This document shows, piece after piece, positions 26,684-38,424 of a DNA stretch of 64,000 nt; position 1 is the stretch's first letter, and each line of letters starts with the position of its first letter. Source of the stretch: Nitrobacter sp. NHB1. Its GTDB lineage: Bacteria; Pseudomonadota; Alphaproteobacteria; Rhizobiales; Xanthobacteraceae. A program made the position numbers and the translations under genes. The notes under the pieces are model-generated. The model saw nothing but the letters and a program-made list of their open reading frames with translations, was not told the origin of the DNA and did no database searches. The stretch lies in assembly GCF_036964665.1 (NCBI RefSeq), contig NZ_JBAMDA010000001.1, forward strand, positions 1,674,001-1,738,000. Direction: 5' to 3'.

Positions 26684-27667
26684 ATGACCTCCCGATTTAC
26701 CATCATCCGCGACACCACCCCTGCCGCCGCGATCCCCAAGGGGTCGGTGGTGGCGATGGGCAATTTTGACGGCGTTCACCTCGGCCACCGCGCGGTGATC
26801 GCAGCCGCGCTCGATATGTCCCGCGCCCGCGGCAAGCCGGCATTCGCGGTCACCTTCGAGCCGCACCCGCGAAAGTTCTTCAGCCCGAACACTCCGCAAT
26901 TCCGCCTGACCGACGAGACCAACAAGCTACGACTGCTGGCCGGCACGGGCCTCGCCGGTGCCGTGGTCATGACCTTCGACACTGCCCGCGCCGGCACCAC
27001 GGCGCAGGATTTCATTCACCATGATCTGATCGCCCGGCTCAACGTCAGCGGCATCGCCGTCGGCTACGATTTCCATTTCGGCAAGGGCCGGGTCGGCTCG
27101 CCGAGCCTTTTGGTGAGCGAGGCGCCGCTGCTCGGTATCGAGGTCGACGTGCAGCCGCATGTCGATATCGACGAGCGCCCGGTCTCCTCCAGCGCGATCC
27201 GCACGGCGCTGGCGGAGGGCCAGATCGCGGATGCCACCGCCATGCTCGGCGGGCCGTGGTTCGTGACCGGCGAGGTGATCCACGGCGAGAAGCGCGGCCG
27301 CGACCTCGGCTATCCCACCGCCAATATCCGCCTCGACAAGGATTGCGGGCTCAAGCACGGCATCTATGCGGTGCGGGTCGGCCGCGGCCAGGGAAAGGAC
27401 CACCGGCGCTTCGACGGCGTTGCGAGCTTCGGCCGCCGTCCGACCTTCGACAACGGCGCGCCGCTGCTCGAAGTGTTCCTGTTCGACTTCAAGGGCGACC
27501 TCTACGGGACCACGCTGGACGTGGCCTTCATCGGCTTCATCCGCGACGAACTGAAGTTCGATGGTGTCGAGACGCTGGTTCGCCAGATGGACGATGACAG
27601 CGCCCGCGCTCGAACCCAACTCGCGGCCGCCCCCGGCGCATTCCCGAAGCTGGGAGAAATCGGGTGA
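26684..27667 (+). CDS. ribF: Bifunctional riboflavin kinase/FAD synthetase (RibF)
   Basis: Makes FMN from riboflavin and FAD from FMN. The 327-residue product has the nucleotidyltransferase domain first ([45 protein letters not shown]) and the flavokinase domain after about residue 195 ([25 protein letters not shown]). ATG 26684 is the likely start; a TTG at 26645 lies upstream in frame. Divergent from the CheY-like gene and followed by ileS after a hairpin repeat. Confidence 0.95.
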   Translation: MTSRFTIIRDTTPAAAIPKGSVVAMGNFDGVHLGHRAVIAAALDMSRARGKPAFAVTFEPHPRKFFSPNTPQFRLTDETNKLRLLAGTGLAGAVVMTFDTARAGTTAQDFIHHDLIARLNVSGIAVGYDFHFGKGRVGSPSLLVSEAPLLGIEVDVQPHVDIDERPVSSSAIRTALAEGQIADATAMLGGPWFVTGEVIHGEKRGRDLGYPTANIRLDKDCGLKHGIYAVRVGRGQGKDHRRFDGVASFGRRPTFDNGAPLLEVFLFDFKGDLYGTTLDVAFIGFIRDELKFDGVETLVRQMDDDSARARTQLAAAPGAFPKLGEIG

Positions 27668-27677
27668 GTTGCACTTC

Positions 27678-27705
27678 TTCCCTCTCTCCCTTGCGAGAGA
27701 GGGAA
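27678..27705. repeat. Hairpin repeat between ribF and ileS
   Basis: An 11-base perfect stem (ttccctctctc / gagagagggaa) with a six-base loop, a minimal copy of the ccctctcccc repeat family. It begins ten bases after the ribF stop. Confidence 0.7.
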
Positions 27706-27758
27706 AGACGCTCAAACCGGGTTTCCCCTTCCCGTCAAAACACGCTATTCACCCCGCC

Positions 27759-30758
<3,000 letters not shown>

Positions 30759-30883
30759 CGTCGTCCCCGCGCAGGCGGGGACTCATAGCCCCTGGCGTTC
30801 GAGAATTGAAGGATCCGATGACCGAGTCTTCGGCCAAACTCAAAGGACACGGCGTATGGATCCCCGCCTGCGCGGGGACGACG
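30759..30883. repeat. Composite element: two inverted palindromic repeats around a 67-base spacer
   Basis: Arms at 30759-30787 and 30855-30883 are 29-base inverted copies of one another with only two differences, and match the repeat at 71-99. The left arm starts at the base after the ileS stop. The spacer has no coding sequence. The shape (inverted ends, short non-coding core) is that of a miniature mobile element, but I see no flanking target duplication. Confidence 0.75.
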
Positions 30884-30933
30884 CCTCGTTATCGATTAGG
30901 CCCGGTAAAACGTCTCGAGCGCCAGATCCTGCC

Positions 30934-31443
30934 ATGACCCCTCTCTGGCGCTCTGGACTATTGGCCGCACTGGCGGCGCTGATTGCCGACCAGGCCTCCA
31001 AGCTCTGGCTATTGTTCGTGTTCGACATCGGTCATCGCGGCGCCGTCAGGGTTACGCCGTTTTTCGACCTGGTGCTGGCCTGGAACACCGGCATCAGCTA
31101 CGGCTGGTTCCAGACCGACAGCCAGGCGGGCGCCACGATTCTGCTCGCGATCAAGGCCGCCGCGGTGGTCCTGCTTGCGATCTGGATGGCGCGGTCGCAT
31201 ACCCGCATGGCGACCATCGGCCTCGGCCTCATCATCGGCGGCGCTATCGGCAACGCCATCGACCGCTTCGCATATGGCGCGGTGGTGGATTTCGCGCTGT
31301 TTCACGCCCAGTTCGCGGGCAAAACCTATAGCTGGTACGTGTTCAACCTTGCCGATGTGGCGATCGTTGCCGGGGTGATAGCCCTGTTGTATGATTCCTT
31401 CCTCGGGCATCCGCCGCAAAAGCGCCCTGATCCCGGACGATAG
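30934..31443 (+). CDS. lspA: Lipoprotein signal peptidase (LspA)
   Basis: Inner-membrane aspartyl peptidase that cuts signal peptides from lipoprotein precursors. 169 residues with four membrane segments; family blocks ADQASKLW, AWNTGISYG, GGAIGNAIDRFAYG and FNLADVAI hold the two catalytic aspartates. ATG 30934 chosen by the family start. Follows ileS in the usual ileS-lspA order, with a composite repeat between them, and is followed by a secreted-protein gene. Confidence 0.95.
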   Translation: MTPLWRSGLLAALAALIADQASKLWLLFVFDIGHRGAVRVTPFFDLVLAWNTGISYGWFQTDSQAGATILLAIKAAAVVLLAIWMARSHTRMATIGLGLIIGGAIGNAIDRFAYGAVVDFALFHAQFAGKTYSWYVFNLADVAIVAGVIALLYDSFLGHPPQKRPDPGR

Positions 31444-31509
31444 GGGCTGCTCGGAATGCGTGCGGCTTTCCGGCCGCGATCCTTTGAAAAAATGAACAGG
31501 ATGAACGCG

Positions 31510-32229
31510 ATGCGCAAGACCGGACGGAACGGTTGGGAGGTACTCAAGGCTTCGGAAATGCTCCTGCGCGGCGCTCGCCTCGCCGCGGTTGCCGCCGGTA
31601 TCGCCGTCGTGCTGTCGTCCGGCGCGGCTCGCGCCCAGGACGACGATGATGACTCCTCCTTCGAGGAGAAAATCATCAAGAACCTCATGAGCGGCATCGG
31701 CGCCACCAACATGGAAAGCAAGGGCATCGAGTATCGCGAGCGGTCGCCGCTGGTGATTCCCCCCAAGATCGAGTTGCCGCCGCCGGGCTCGGCCGCGGCC
31801 GAAATCAGGGACCCGAACTGGCCGAAGGATCCCGACGTTGAGCGCCACAGGGAAGCGGTCGCCGCCCGCAAGCAAAGGAAACCGACGTCCGAGGAAAACG
31901 GCCGCTCGATTTTGCCGAGCAAGCTCGCGGTGCACGGTTCCGGCACCACCTCACGACGGGCCGAGACGGAAGAGCCGGGCAAACCGCAAAACGATAATCC
32001 GTCGCTCAGCCCCTCGCAACTCGGCTTCACCGGAAAACTCGGCAATCTGTTCGGCGGCAACAAGACCCAGACCGCGCCGTTCACGGGTGAGCCGGAACGG
32101 GAAACACTGACGCAACCCCCGGCTGGCTATCAGACCCCGTCACCGAACTTCGCTTATGGCACCGGACCGAAGGAAGCCCTCGGCAACACCTATATCGATA
32201 TCAACAGCGGTAAAGAGCGTACTAACTAA
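31510..32229 (+). CDS. Conserved secreted protein of unknown function downstream of lspA
   Basis: From ATG 31510 (AGGA eight bases upstream) a 239-residue product with a late hydrophobic signal segment (ARLAAVAAGIAVVLSSGAAR, cleavage near ARAQ), an acidic start of the mature part (DDDDDSSFEEKI), then a low-complexity proline- and charge-rich body ending in ALGNTYIDINSGKERTN. Other Mets at 31456 and 31558 (the latter gives a compact signal peptide) are possible starts. No family recognised; it precedes the M16 peptidase pair by about 190 bases that show no gene. Confidence 0.68.
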   Translation: MRKTGRNGWEVLKASEMLLRGARLAAVAAGIAVVLSSGAARAQDDDDDSSFEEKIIKNLMSGIGATNMESKGIEYRERSPLVIPPKIELPPPGSAAAEIRDPNWPKDPDVERHREAVAARKQRKPTSEENGRSILPSKLAVHGSGTTSRRAETEEPGKPQNDNPSLSPSQLGFTGKLGNLFGGNKTQTAPFTGEPERETLTQPPAGYQTPSPNFAYGTGPKEALGNTYIDINSGKERTN

Positions 32230-32422
32230 CGGTCGCGGCGGCCATCGGGACCACGCGACCGGGCGGCCACCATCTTTCTTGCCCGGATCCGCAATATGAT
32301 GCGGGTTGCCTTCGGTGCTCGTCAGGGAGCAGACGACGACATCCCGGAATGACTGAATTCGCTCCAGCAGAGGACTGACGGCAATCCGTAACGACTCAGA
32401 CAAATTGCCGCCGGTGCACGCC

Positions 32423-33811
32423 ATGACAGCAGTGCGACGATTGAGCGCCCTCGCGGCGCTGGCCCTGTGCCTTGCGCTCCTACTTGCCTTCCCGGCAGCC
32501 CAGGCGCAGACCGTCACCTCTCAGCCTCCCGCCACGTTTACCCTGGCCAACGGGCTCGCGGTCGTGATCATCCCCGATCACCGGACGCCCGTGGTCACGC
32601 AGATGATCTGGTACAAGGTCGGCTCGGCGGACGAAACGCCGGGCAAATCGGGACTGGCGCATTTTCTTGAGCATCTGATGTTCAAGGGTACCGCCAAGCA
32701 TCCTGCCGGCGAGTTTTCCCAGACCGTGCTGCGCGTCGGCGGCGAGGAGAATGCCTTCACCAACTTCGACTACACCGGCTACTACCAGCGCGTGCCGCGC
32801 GATCAACTCGCGACGATGATGGCATTCGAGGCCGACCGCATGACCGGCCTGGTGCTGAAGGACGAAAACGTGCTGCCCGAGCGCGACGTGGTGCTCGAGG
32901 AATACAACATGCGGGTCGCCAACAATCCCGACGCCCGGCTGACCGAACAGATCATGGCCGCGCTGTATCTCAACCATCCCTACGGCCGGCCGGTGATCGG
33001 CTGGCACCATGAGATCGAGAAGCTCACCCGCGAGGATGCGCTTGCCTTCTACAAACGGTTTTATGCGCCCAACAATGCAACGCTGGTGATCGCAGGCGAC
33101 GTCGACGCGCAGACGATACGTCCCGAGATCGAAAAAACCTTCGGCCAGGTGCCGCCGCAGCCCGCCATTCCGGCCGTCCGCATCCGTCCGCAGGAACCGC
33201 GGCCGATCGCATCGCGGACGGTCACGCTCGCGGACCCCCGCGTCGAGCAGCCGATGCTGCGGCGCTATTATCTCGTACCCTCCGCAACCACTGCCGCCGC
33301 CGGCGAAAGCGCCGCGCTGGATGTGCTTGCGCAATTGATGGGCGACGGCAGCAACGCCTATCTCTATCGTGCGCTGGTCGTCGACAAGCCGCTCGCCGTC
33401 AACACCAACGCAACCTATCAAGGCACCGCGGTCGATCCGAGCCAGTTTTCGATCGCGGTGGCGCCGAAGCCGGGCGTCGGTTTTCCCGAGATCGAGCAGG
33501 CCATCGACGCTGTGATCGCAAATCTCGCCAAAAACCCGATCCCCGCGGAAGACCTCGAACGCGTGAAGACGCAGTTGATTGCGCAGGCGATCTACGCCCA
33601 GGATAGTCAGACGACGCTGGCGCGCTGGTACGGCGCGGGCATGACGGTCGGATTGAGCGTCGACGAGATCAGAAGCTGGCCGGACCGCATCCGCGCAGTG
33701 ACCGCCGAGCAGGTTCGCGAGGCCGCGCAAAAGTGGCTGGTCAAGACGCGATCGGTCACGGGATATCTGATCAAGGACACTACGCCGGCGCACGGGGAGA
33801 AGCGGTCGTGA
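32423..33811 (+). CDS. M16 family zinc peptidase, active subunit
   Basis: Periplasmic metallopeptidase of the pitrilysin/processing-peptidase type, 462 residues from ATG 32423 with a signal peptide (LCLALLLAFPAAQAQ). The inverted zinc motif HxxEH is intact as HFLEHLMFKG, and the downstream zinc glutamate block is ERDVVLEEYNMR. The C-terminal M16 domain (RYYLVPSATTAAAGESAALDV onward) follows. It overlaps the next gene by GTGA. Such pairs act as heterodimers with the second, inactive protein (family knowledge). Confidence 0.92.
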   Translation: MTAVRRLSALAALALCLALLLAFPAAQAQTVTSQPPATFTLANGLAVVIIPDHRTPVVTQMIWYKVGSADETPGKSGLAHFLEHLMFKGTAKHPAGEFSQTVLRVGGEENAFTNFDYTGYYQRVPRDQLATMMAFEADRMTGLVLKDENVLPERDVVLEEYNMRVANNPDARLTEQIMAALYLNHPYGRPVIGWHHEIEKLTREDALAFYKRFYAPNNATLVIAGDVDAQTIRPEIEKTFGQVPPQPAIPAVRIRPQEPRPIASRTVTLADPRVEQPMLRRYYLVPSATTAAAGESAALDVLAQLMGDGSNAYLYRALVVDKPLAVNTNATYQGTAVDPSQFSIAVAPKPGVGFPEIEQAIDAVIANLAKNPIPAEDLERVKTQLIAQAIYAQDSQTTLARWYGAGMTVGLSVDEIRSWPDRIRAVTAEQVREAAQKWLVKTRSVTGYLIKDTTPAHGEKRS

Positions 33812-35205
33812 GATGCACCCGGACCGGCGCGGCGCGCCGCCTGCTCGCCGCCGTATGCTTCGCTTTGACCTCCCTCACTGCTGTTCCGTCGTTCGCGGCG
33901 ACAAAAATCCAGCATCTGGTGACGCCGGGAGGGATCGAGGCCTGGTTCGTTCAGGATGCGACAGTGCCGCTGGTGGCGATGGAATATGCGTTCGCGGGCG
34001 GCGCGGCACAGGACCCGGCCGACAAGCCGGGCGTCGGCTACATGGTCGCCAGCCTGCTCGACGAAGGCGCCGCCGATCTCGACTCCAGGACCTTCCATGA
34101 GCGGCTCGACCGCCGCGCCATCGAGCTGAGCTTTACGATCCAACGCGACCGGCTTCGCGGCTCGTTGCGGATGCTCAAGGAGCATAGCGACGAAGCGTTC
34201 GGCCTGCTGCGGCTCGCCCTGACTGCGCCGCGCTTCGACAGCAGCGACGTCGAGCGCATCCGTTCGCAGATCATGTCCAACCTGCGTCGCAACTCGACCA
34301 ATCCCAACGCGCTCGCCGGCCGCAATTTCCTCAAGCTCGCATTCGGCGATCATCCCTACGGCCGCCCGTCGCACGGCACGCTCGAAAGCATTCCGACGAT
34401 CAAGACCGACGACCTCAGGACTTACGTGCGCCACGTGCTGGCGCGGGACAAGTTGAAGATCGCGGTCGTGGGCGACATCGAGCCGGCGGCTCTCGCAAAA
34501 CTGCTGGATCAGACTTTTGGAGACCTGCCCGCGAAGGGCGACCTCACACCCGTTGCCGACGTCGTCGCTACGAAGCCGCCGAAACGCGTGTTGGTTCCGC
34601 TCGACGTGCCGCAAACCGTGGTCATGTTCGGCGGCCCCGGCATCAAGCGTCACGATCCGGATTTCATGGCGGCCTACATCGACAATCACATTCTCGGCGG
34701 CGGCTCGCTGTCGTCCCGGCTCTATAGGGATGTTCGCGAAAAGCGCGGCCTCGCCTATTCCATCTCGGAATCGCTGTTGTGGATGGATCACTCGGCGCTG
34801 TTTGCCGGCACCACCGGAACCCGCGCCGACCGGGTCAGCGAGAGCATCGATGCCATCAATAAGGAAATCCAGCGCTTTGCCGAAAGCGGTCCGACCCAGA
34901 AGGAGCTTGATGACGCCAAGTCCTACCTGAAGGGATCGCAGATGCTGGAACTCGACACCTCCTCGAAGCTCGCCACCGGCCTGTTGCAGTATCAGACCGA
35001 CGATCTACCCATCGACTACATCGAGAAACGCAATTCCATTGTCGATGCCGTCACCCTCGACCAAGCCAGGCAGGTCGCGAAGCGGCTGTGGGGACAGGGG
35101 CTTCTGACCGTGATCGTGGGACGCACGCCGCAGGCGGCAGCGCAACCGGCGGCGGTCCAGCCAGCGGCGGCCCCGCCCGTGCCTCCTCAACCCGCCGCGC
35201 ATTAG
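33808..35205 (+). CDS. M16 family peptidase-like protein, non-catalytic subunit
   Basis: Second M16 protein, 465 residues from GTG 33808, which overlaps the upstream stop (GTGA). Signal peptide ends near SFAATK. At the place of HxxEH it reads VASLLDEGA, so zinc cannot be bound; the C-terminal domain keeps the conserved block SSRLYRDVREKRGLAYSISE with the R/Y pair that helps hold substrate. Ends in an alanine/proline-rich tail. Likely partner of the gene before it. Confidence 0.92.
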   Translation: MRCTRTGAARRLLAAVCFALTSLTAVPSFAATKIQHLVTPGGIEAWFVQDATVPLVAMEYAFAGGAAQDPADKPGVGYMVASLLDEGAADLDSRTFHERLDRRAIELSFTIQRDRLRGSLRMLKEHSDEAFGLLRLALTAPRFDSSDVERIRSQIMSNLRRNSTNPNALAGRNFLKLAFGDHPYGRPSHGTLESIPTIKTDDLRTYVRHVLARDKLKIAVVGDIEPAALAKLLDQTFGDLPAKGDLTPVADVVATKPPKRVLVPLDVPQTVVMFGGPGIKRHDPDFMAAYIDNHILGGGSLSSRLYRDVREKRGLAYSISESLLWMDHSALFAGTTGTRADRVSESIDAINKEIQRFAESGPTQKELDDAKSYLKGSQMLELDTSSKLATGLLQYQTDDLPIDYIEKRNSIVDAVTLDQARQVAKRLWGQGLLTVIVGRTPQAAAQPAAVQPAAAPPVPPQPAAH

Positions 35206-35207
35206 AA

Positions 35208-35345
35208 CCTTTCCGCTTCTGATGGAATCAGAAGCGGGCCTCTGTGATTTTGATTTGACGCGTTTTCTTCACGCGAACCGGTCTCGACCCCAGGGTCAAG
35301 CCCGAGGGCATGCTTCACCCGAAAGCGCTCTGACGGCGGGGGGCA
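35208..35345. repeat. Dispersed repeat, inverted and expanded copy of 8256-8363
   Basis: Reading the minus strand, the hairpin cttctgattccatcagaa, gaagaaaacgcgtca and gagcgctttcgg follow the same order as at 8256-8363, with about 30 bases (including gcatgccctcgggcttgacc) inserted between the two arms. It starts two bases after the M16 stop. Confidence 0.75.
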
Positions 35346-35420
35346 GGCACAATCGCGCGAACCGGTTATGGTGCGTGGCCTGATTCCCGCTGCGGGACAG
35401 GCGAACCCCCGGTGACTGCC

Positions 35421-35840
35421 ATGGTGCGGATTACGCGCGATATCGTGATCGACGAAGACGACATCGAGATCAGCTTCATTCGCGCCTCCGGACCGGGCGG
35501 CCAGAACGTCAACAAGCTCTCGACCGCGGCGCAATTGCGCTTCGACACCCGCCGCCTGACGCTCGCCCCTGACGTCGCGGCGCGGCTCGCCCGGCTCGCC
35601 GGGCAGCGCCTGACCAAGGACGGCGTGATCGTGATCCATGCCCAGCGCTTCCGCACCCAGGAGCGCAACCGCGCCGACGCCACCGACCGCCTGATCGAAT
35701 TGCTGCGCGAGGCCGCGATCCGGCCAACGCCACGCCGCGCGACGAAACCAACGTTCGGCTCGAAACAGCGCCGCCTTGAGACCAAGAAGCGCCGCGCCAA
35801 CGTCAAGGCAAAGCGCGGATCGACCGGATTCGAGGACTAG
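35421..35840 (+). CDS. arfB: Alternative ribosome-rescue peptidyl-tRNA hydrolase (ArfB)
   Basis: Releases ribosomes stalled on mRNA without a stop codon. 139 residues: the GGQ catalytic motif in ASGPGGQNVNKLST, then a basic C-terminal tail (SKQRRLETKKRRANVKAKRG) that in ArfB enters the mRNA channel. This tail and the missing codon-recognition domain separate it from RF1/RF2. ATG 35421 is used; GTG 35412 is also in frame. Small gene between two repeats. Confidence 0.92.
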   Translation: MVRITRDIVIDEDDIEISFIRASGPGGQNVNKLSTAAQLRFDTRRLTLAPDVAARLARLAGQRLTKDGVIVIHAQRFRTQERNRADATDRLIELLREAAIRPTPRRATKPTFGSKQRRLETKKRRANVKAKRGSTGFED

Positions 35841-35867
35841 AATTCAGCAAAAGCGGATACCGTTTTG
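35841..35867. repeat. Short repeat (cagcaaaagcggataccgtt family)
   Basis: A copy of the element seen twice in opposed orientation at 40486-40571 and once at 58541-58584. It starts at the base after the arfB stop. Confidence 0.6.
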
Positions 35868-35927
35868 CCACCACGCCAAATAGACTGCGCCAAGGCTCGA
35901 ATCGACTCGAATAACGGCCAAACGCGC

Positions 35928-37739
35928 ATGCCCGTCCGCCAGCTTCCCGAGACCGTCGTCAACCGCATCGCCGCCGGCGAAGTGGTCGAGCGTCCGGCGA
36001 GCGTCGTCAAGGAACTGGTGGAGAATGCCATCGATGCCGGCGCGGGCCGCATCGACATCTTCACCGACGGCGGGGGACGGCGGCGGATCGGCATCACCGA
36101 CGACGGCGGCGGCATGACAAAGGACGACCTCGCGCTCGCGGTGGATCGCCACGCCACCTCGAAACTCGACGACGAGGATTTGCTGCGCATCCGCACGCTT
36201 GGCTTTCGCGGCGAAGCGCTGCCGTCGATCGGCGCGGTGGCTAAACTTGGCATCACCACGCGCCACGTTGGCGAGCCGCATGCGTGGTCGCTCAACGTCG
36301 AGGGCGGACAGAAGTCCGCGATCGTGCCGGCGGCATTAACGCAAGGCACGCGCGTCGAGGTCAGCGATCTCTTTTATGCGACGCCCGCGCGCCTGAAATT
36401 TCTCAAGACCGACCGCACCGAGGCCGAGGCGATCCGCGAGGTGGTGCGGCGGCTGGCGATGGCGCGACCCGATATCGCTTTCACGCTCGCCGGTGAAGAA
36501 CGCGCGCCCGTGACGTGGACGGCCGCCCTGCCCGGCGCTGCGGGACGATTGACGCGGCTCGGCGATATTCTCGGCGCGGACTTTCGCGGCAGCGCCATCG
36601 CGGTGCGCGCCGAACGCGACGGCGTGATCGTGGAGGGCTTTGCCGCCGCGCCGTCGCTGACCCGTGCCAACGCGCTCGGTCAGTACCTGTTCGTCAACGG
36701 CCGCCCGGTGCGCGACAAGCTTATTCTCGGCGCGGTGCGCGCGGCCTATTCCGATTATCTGCCGCGCGACCGTCATCCGGTGGTGGCGTTGTTTGTCACA
36801 ACGGCTCCGCAGGAGGTCGATGCCAACGTGCACCCCGCCAAGACGGAAGTGCGCTTCCGTAACGCCGGGCTGGTGCGGGCGCTGATCGTGCACGCGCTGA
36901 AGGAAGGTCTGGCGCGCGAGGGCAAGCGCACGGCGGCAAACAGCGACGGCGCGGTGCTCACGGCATTCCGTCCCGCGGTAACCCCGCGCCCGGCCAACTG
37001 GGACTGGCGGCAATCGCCCGCCTCGCCTGTCGGCGCGCGGCCATGGTCCGGCGGCGGCGCCGCGACCGTATTCGCCGAGTCCGGACAAACCGCGTTCGAC
37101 GTCGGCGCGCCCAGCGCGGATGTGCGATCCGATCCCAATCCCGTGACCGATCTGATCGACCGGCCGCTCGGCGCGGCACGCACCCAGATTCACGAGACTT
37201 ATATCGTGACACAAACCCGCGATGGTTTGATCGTGGTGGATCAACATGCCGCGCACGAACGCATCGTCTACGAGAAATTGAAGGCGGCGCTGGAGCGCGA
37301 CCGCGTGCAGCGGCAGATTCTTCTGATTCCCGATATCGTCGAACTTGACGAGGCCACCGTCGAAAAGCTAATCGACCGTGCGTCTGAGCTGGAAAAATTC
37401 GGCCTCGCCATCGAGTCCTTCGGACCCGGCGCGGTCGCGGTGCGCGAGACGCCGTCGCTGCTCGGCAGGGCCAACGCGGCGGCGCTGTTGCGCGATCTCG
37501 CCGAGCACATGGCGGAATGGGACGAAGCGCTTCCGCTCGAACGTCGGCTGATGCATGTCGCGGCCACGATGGCCTGTCACGGCTCGGTGCGCGCCGGGCG
37601 CATCCTCAAGCCGGAGGAAATGAACGCGCTGCTGCGCGAGATGGAAGACACGCCCAATTCAGGCCAGTGCAACCACGGCCGCCCGACCTATGTGGAGCTG
37701 AAGCTCGCCGACATCGAGAAGCTGTTCGGGCGGCGGTAG
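35928..37739 (+). CDS. mutL: DNA mismatch repair protein MutL
   Basis: GHKL-ATPase that couples mismatch recognition by MutS to strand removal. 603 residues from ATG 35928: ATPase motifs KELVENAIDAGA, TDDGGGM, RTLGFRGEALPSIGAV; C-terminal dimerisation domain from about residue 420. The C-terminal endonuclease metal motif DQHA-x2-E-x4-E is present (DQHAAHERIVYE), with supporting ACHGSVRAG and CNHGRPT, so this MutL should nick DNA itself, as expected where MutH is absent. An upstream in-frame start at 35865 adds 21 residues before the conserved PETVVNRIAAGEV. Confidence 0.96.
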   Translation: MPVRQLPETVVNRIAAGEVVERPASVVKELVENAIDAGAGRIDIFTDGGGRRRIGITDDGGGMTKDDLALAVDRHATSKLDDEDLLRIRTLGFRGEALPSIGAVAKLGITTRHVGEPHAWSLNVEGGQKSAIVPAALTQGTRVEVSDLFYATPARLKFLKTDRTEAEAIREVVRRLAMARPDIAFTLAGEERAPVTWTAALPGAAGRLTRLGDILGADFRGSAIAVRAERDGVIVEGFAAAPSLTRANALGQYLFVNGRPVRDKLILGAVRAAYSDYLPRDRHPVVALFVTTAPQEVDANVHPAKTEVRFRNAGLVRALIVHALKEGLAREGKRTAANSDGAVLTAFRPAVTPRPANWDWRQSPASPVGARPWSGGGAATVFAESGQTAFDVGAPSADVRSDPNPVTDLIDRPLGAARTQIHETYIVTQTRDGLIVVDQHAAHERIVYEKLKAALERDRVQRQILLIPDIVELDEATVEKLIDRASELEKFGLAIESFGPGAVAVRETPSLLGRANAAALLRDLAEHMAEWDEALPLERRLMHVAATMACHGSVRAGRILKPEEMNALLREMEDTPNSGQCNHGRPTYVELKLADIEKLFGRR

Positions 37740-37764
37740 GCGGGAAGAAGCTCGACCATTCCAC

Positions 37765-37838
37765 GTCATTGCGAGCGGAGCGAAGCAATCCAGCTTTGAT
37801 GTGCAGGTTATGGATTGCTTCGCTCCGCTCGCAATGAC
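37765..37838. terminator. Perfect 28-base inverted repeat between convergent mutL and rsmD
   Basis: Arms at 37765-37792 and 37811-37838 are exact reverse complements with an 18-base loop. No T-run follows on either side, so it is not a textbook intrinsic terminator, but it lies in the only gap between two convergent genes and could end or protect both transcripts. The gcgagcggagcgaagcaatc word is a dispersed repeat in many genomes (recalled). Confidence 0.5.
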
Positions 37839-37866
37839 GGACCTTCACTTGTATTTCGCGTCGCGC

Positions 37867-38424
37867 TCACGCGCTCCGTAGAAATACGAACTCGGTATCG
37901 TCATAGGCGCGGCGTTCGAGCTGCTCAAAGCCCTCCGGCGCAGCGAAGGCGGCGGCCTTCGCCTCCTCGACGACGAGGAGCGCCTTGTCGGTCAGCCATT
38001 GCCCCTCACGCAGCGAGGCCAGCGCCTTGTCCGCCAGACCTTTGCCATAGGGCGGATCGAGGAACACCAGCGAGAACGGCTCCATCGGATGCGCAGGCCC
38101 GAGATCGGTCGCGTCGCGACGATAGACTTTCGTGACGCCGCCGAGCCCGAGCGCCTCGACATTGTTGCGCAGCAGCGCGCGCGCCTCGGCGCCGTTGTCC
38201 ACAAATAGCGCGAATTTAGCCCCGCGCGACACCGCCTCGATGCCGAGCGCGCCGGTGCCCGCAAACAGATCGAGCACGCGCGCATCCGCGATCGGATCGT
38301 CATAGGCGTGAGCGAGGATATTGAACAGCGCCTCGCGCAGGCGATCGGCCGTCGGGCGGATCTGCTGCGTCGATGGCGACGCGAGGTTGCGGCCTTTCAG
38401 CCGCCCGCCGACGACGCGCATCAT
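37867..38424 (-). CDS. rsmD: 16S rRNA (guanine(966)-N2)-methyltransferase RsmD
   Basis: SAM-dependent methyltransferase for G966 of 16S rRNA. 185 residues: N-terminal RVVGGRLKGRNL, RPTADRLREALFNIL, SAM motif LDLFAGTGALGIEAVSRGA, and catalytic FLDPPYGKG. Two consecutive ATGs open the gene; the first (38424) overlaps the rluB TGA as TGATG, so translation is probably coupled to rluB. Confidence 0.95.
   Translation of the reverse strand: MMRVVGGRLKGRNLASPSTQQIRPTADRLREALFNILAHAYDDPIADARVLDLFAGTGALGIEAVSRGAKFALFVDNGAEARALLRNNVEALGLGGVTKVYRRDATDLGPAHPMEPFSLVFLDPPYGKGLADKALASLREGQWLTDKALLVVEEAKAAAFAAPEGFEQLERRAYDDTEFVFLRSA

Noticed and set aside
32480-33793. A 437-codon minus-strand frame
   Set aside because: Antisense to the M16 peptidase with the zinc motif; a shadow of it.
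33808-35205. Second M16 protein as an active peptidase
   Set aside because: The HxxEH zinc motif is missing, so it is called non-catalytic.
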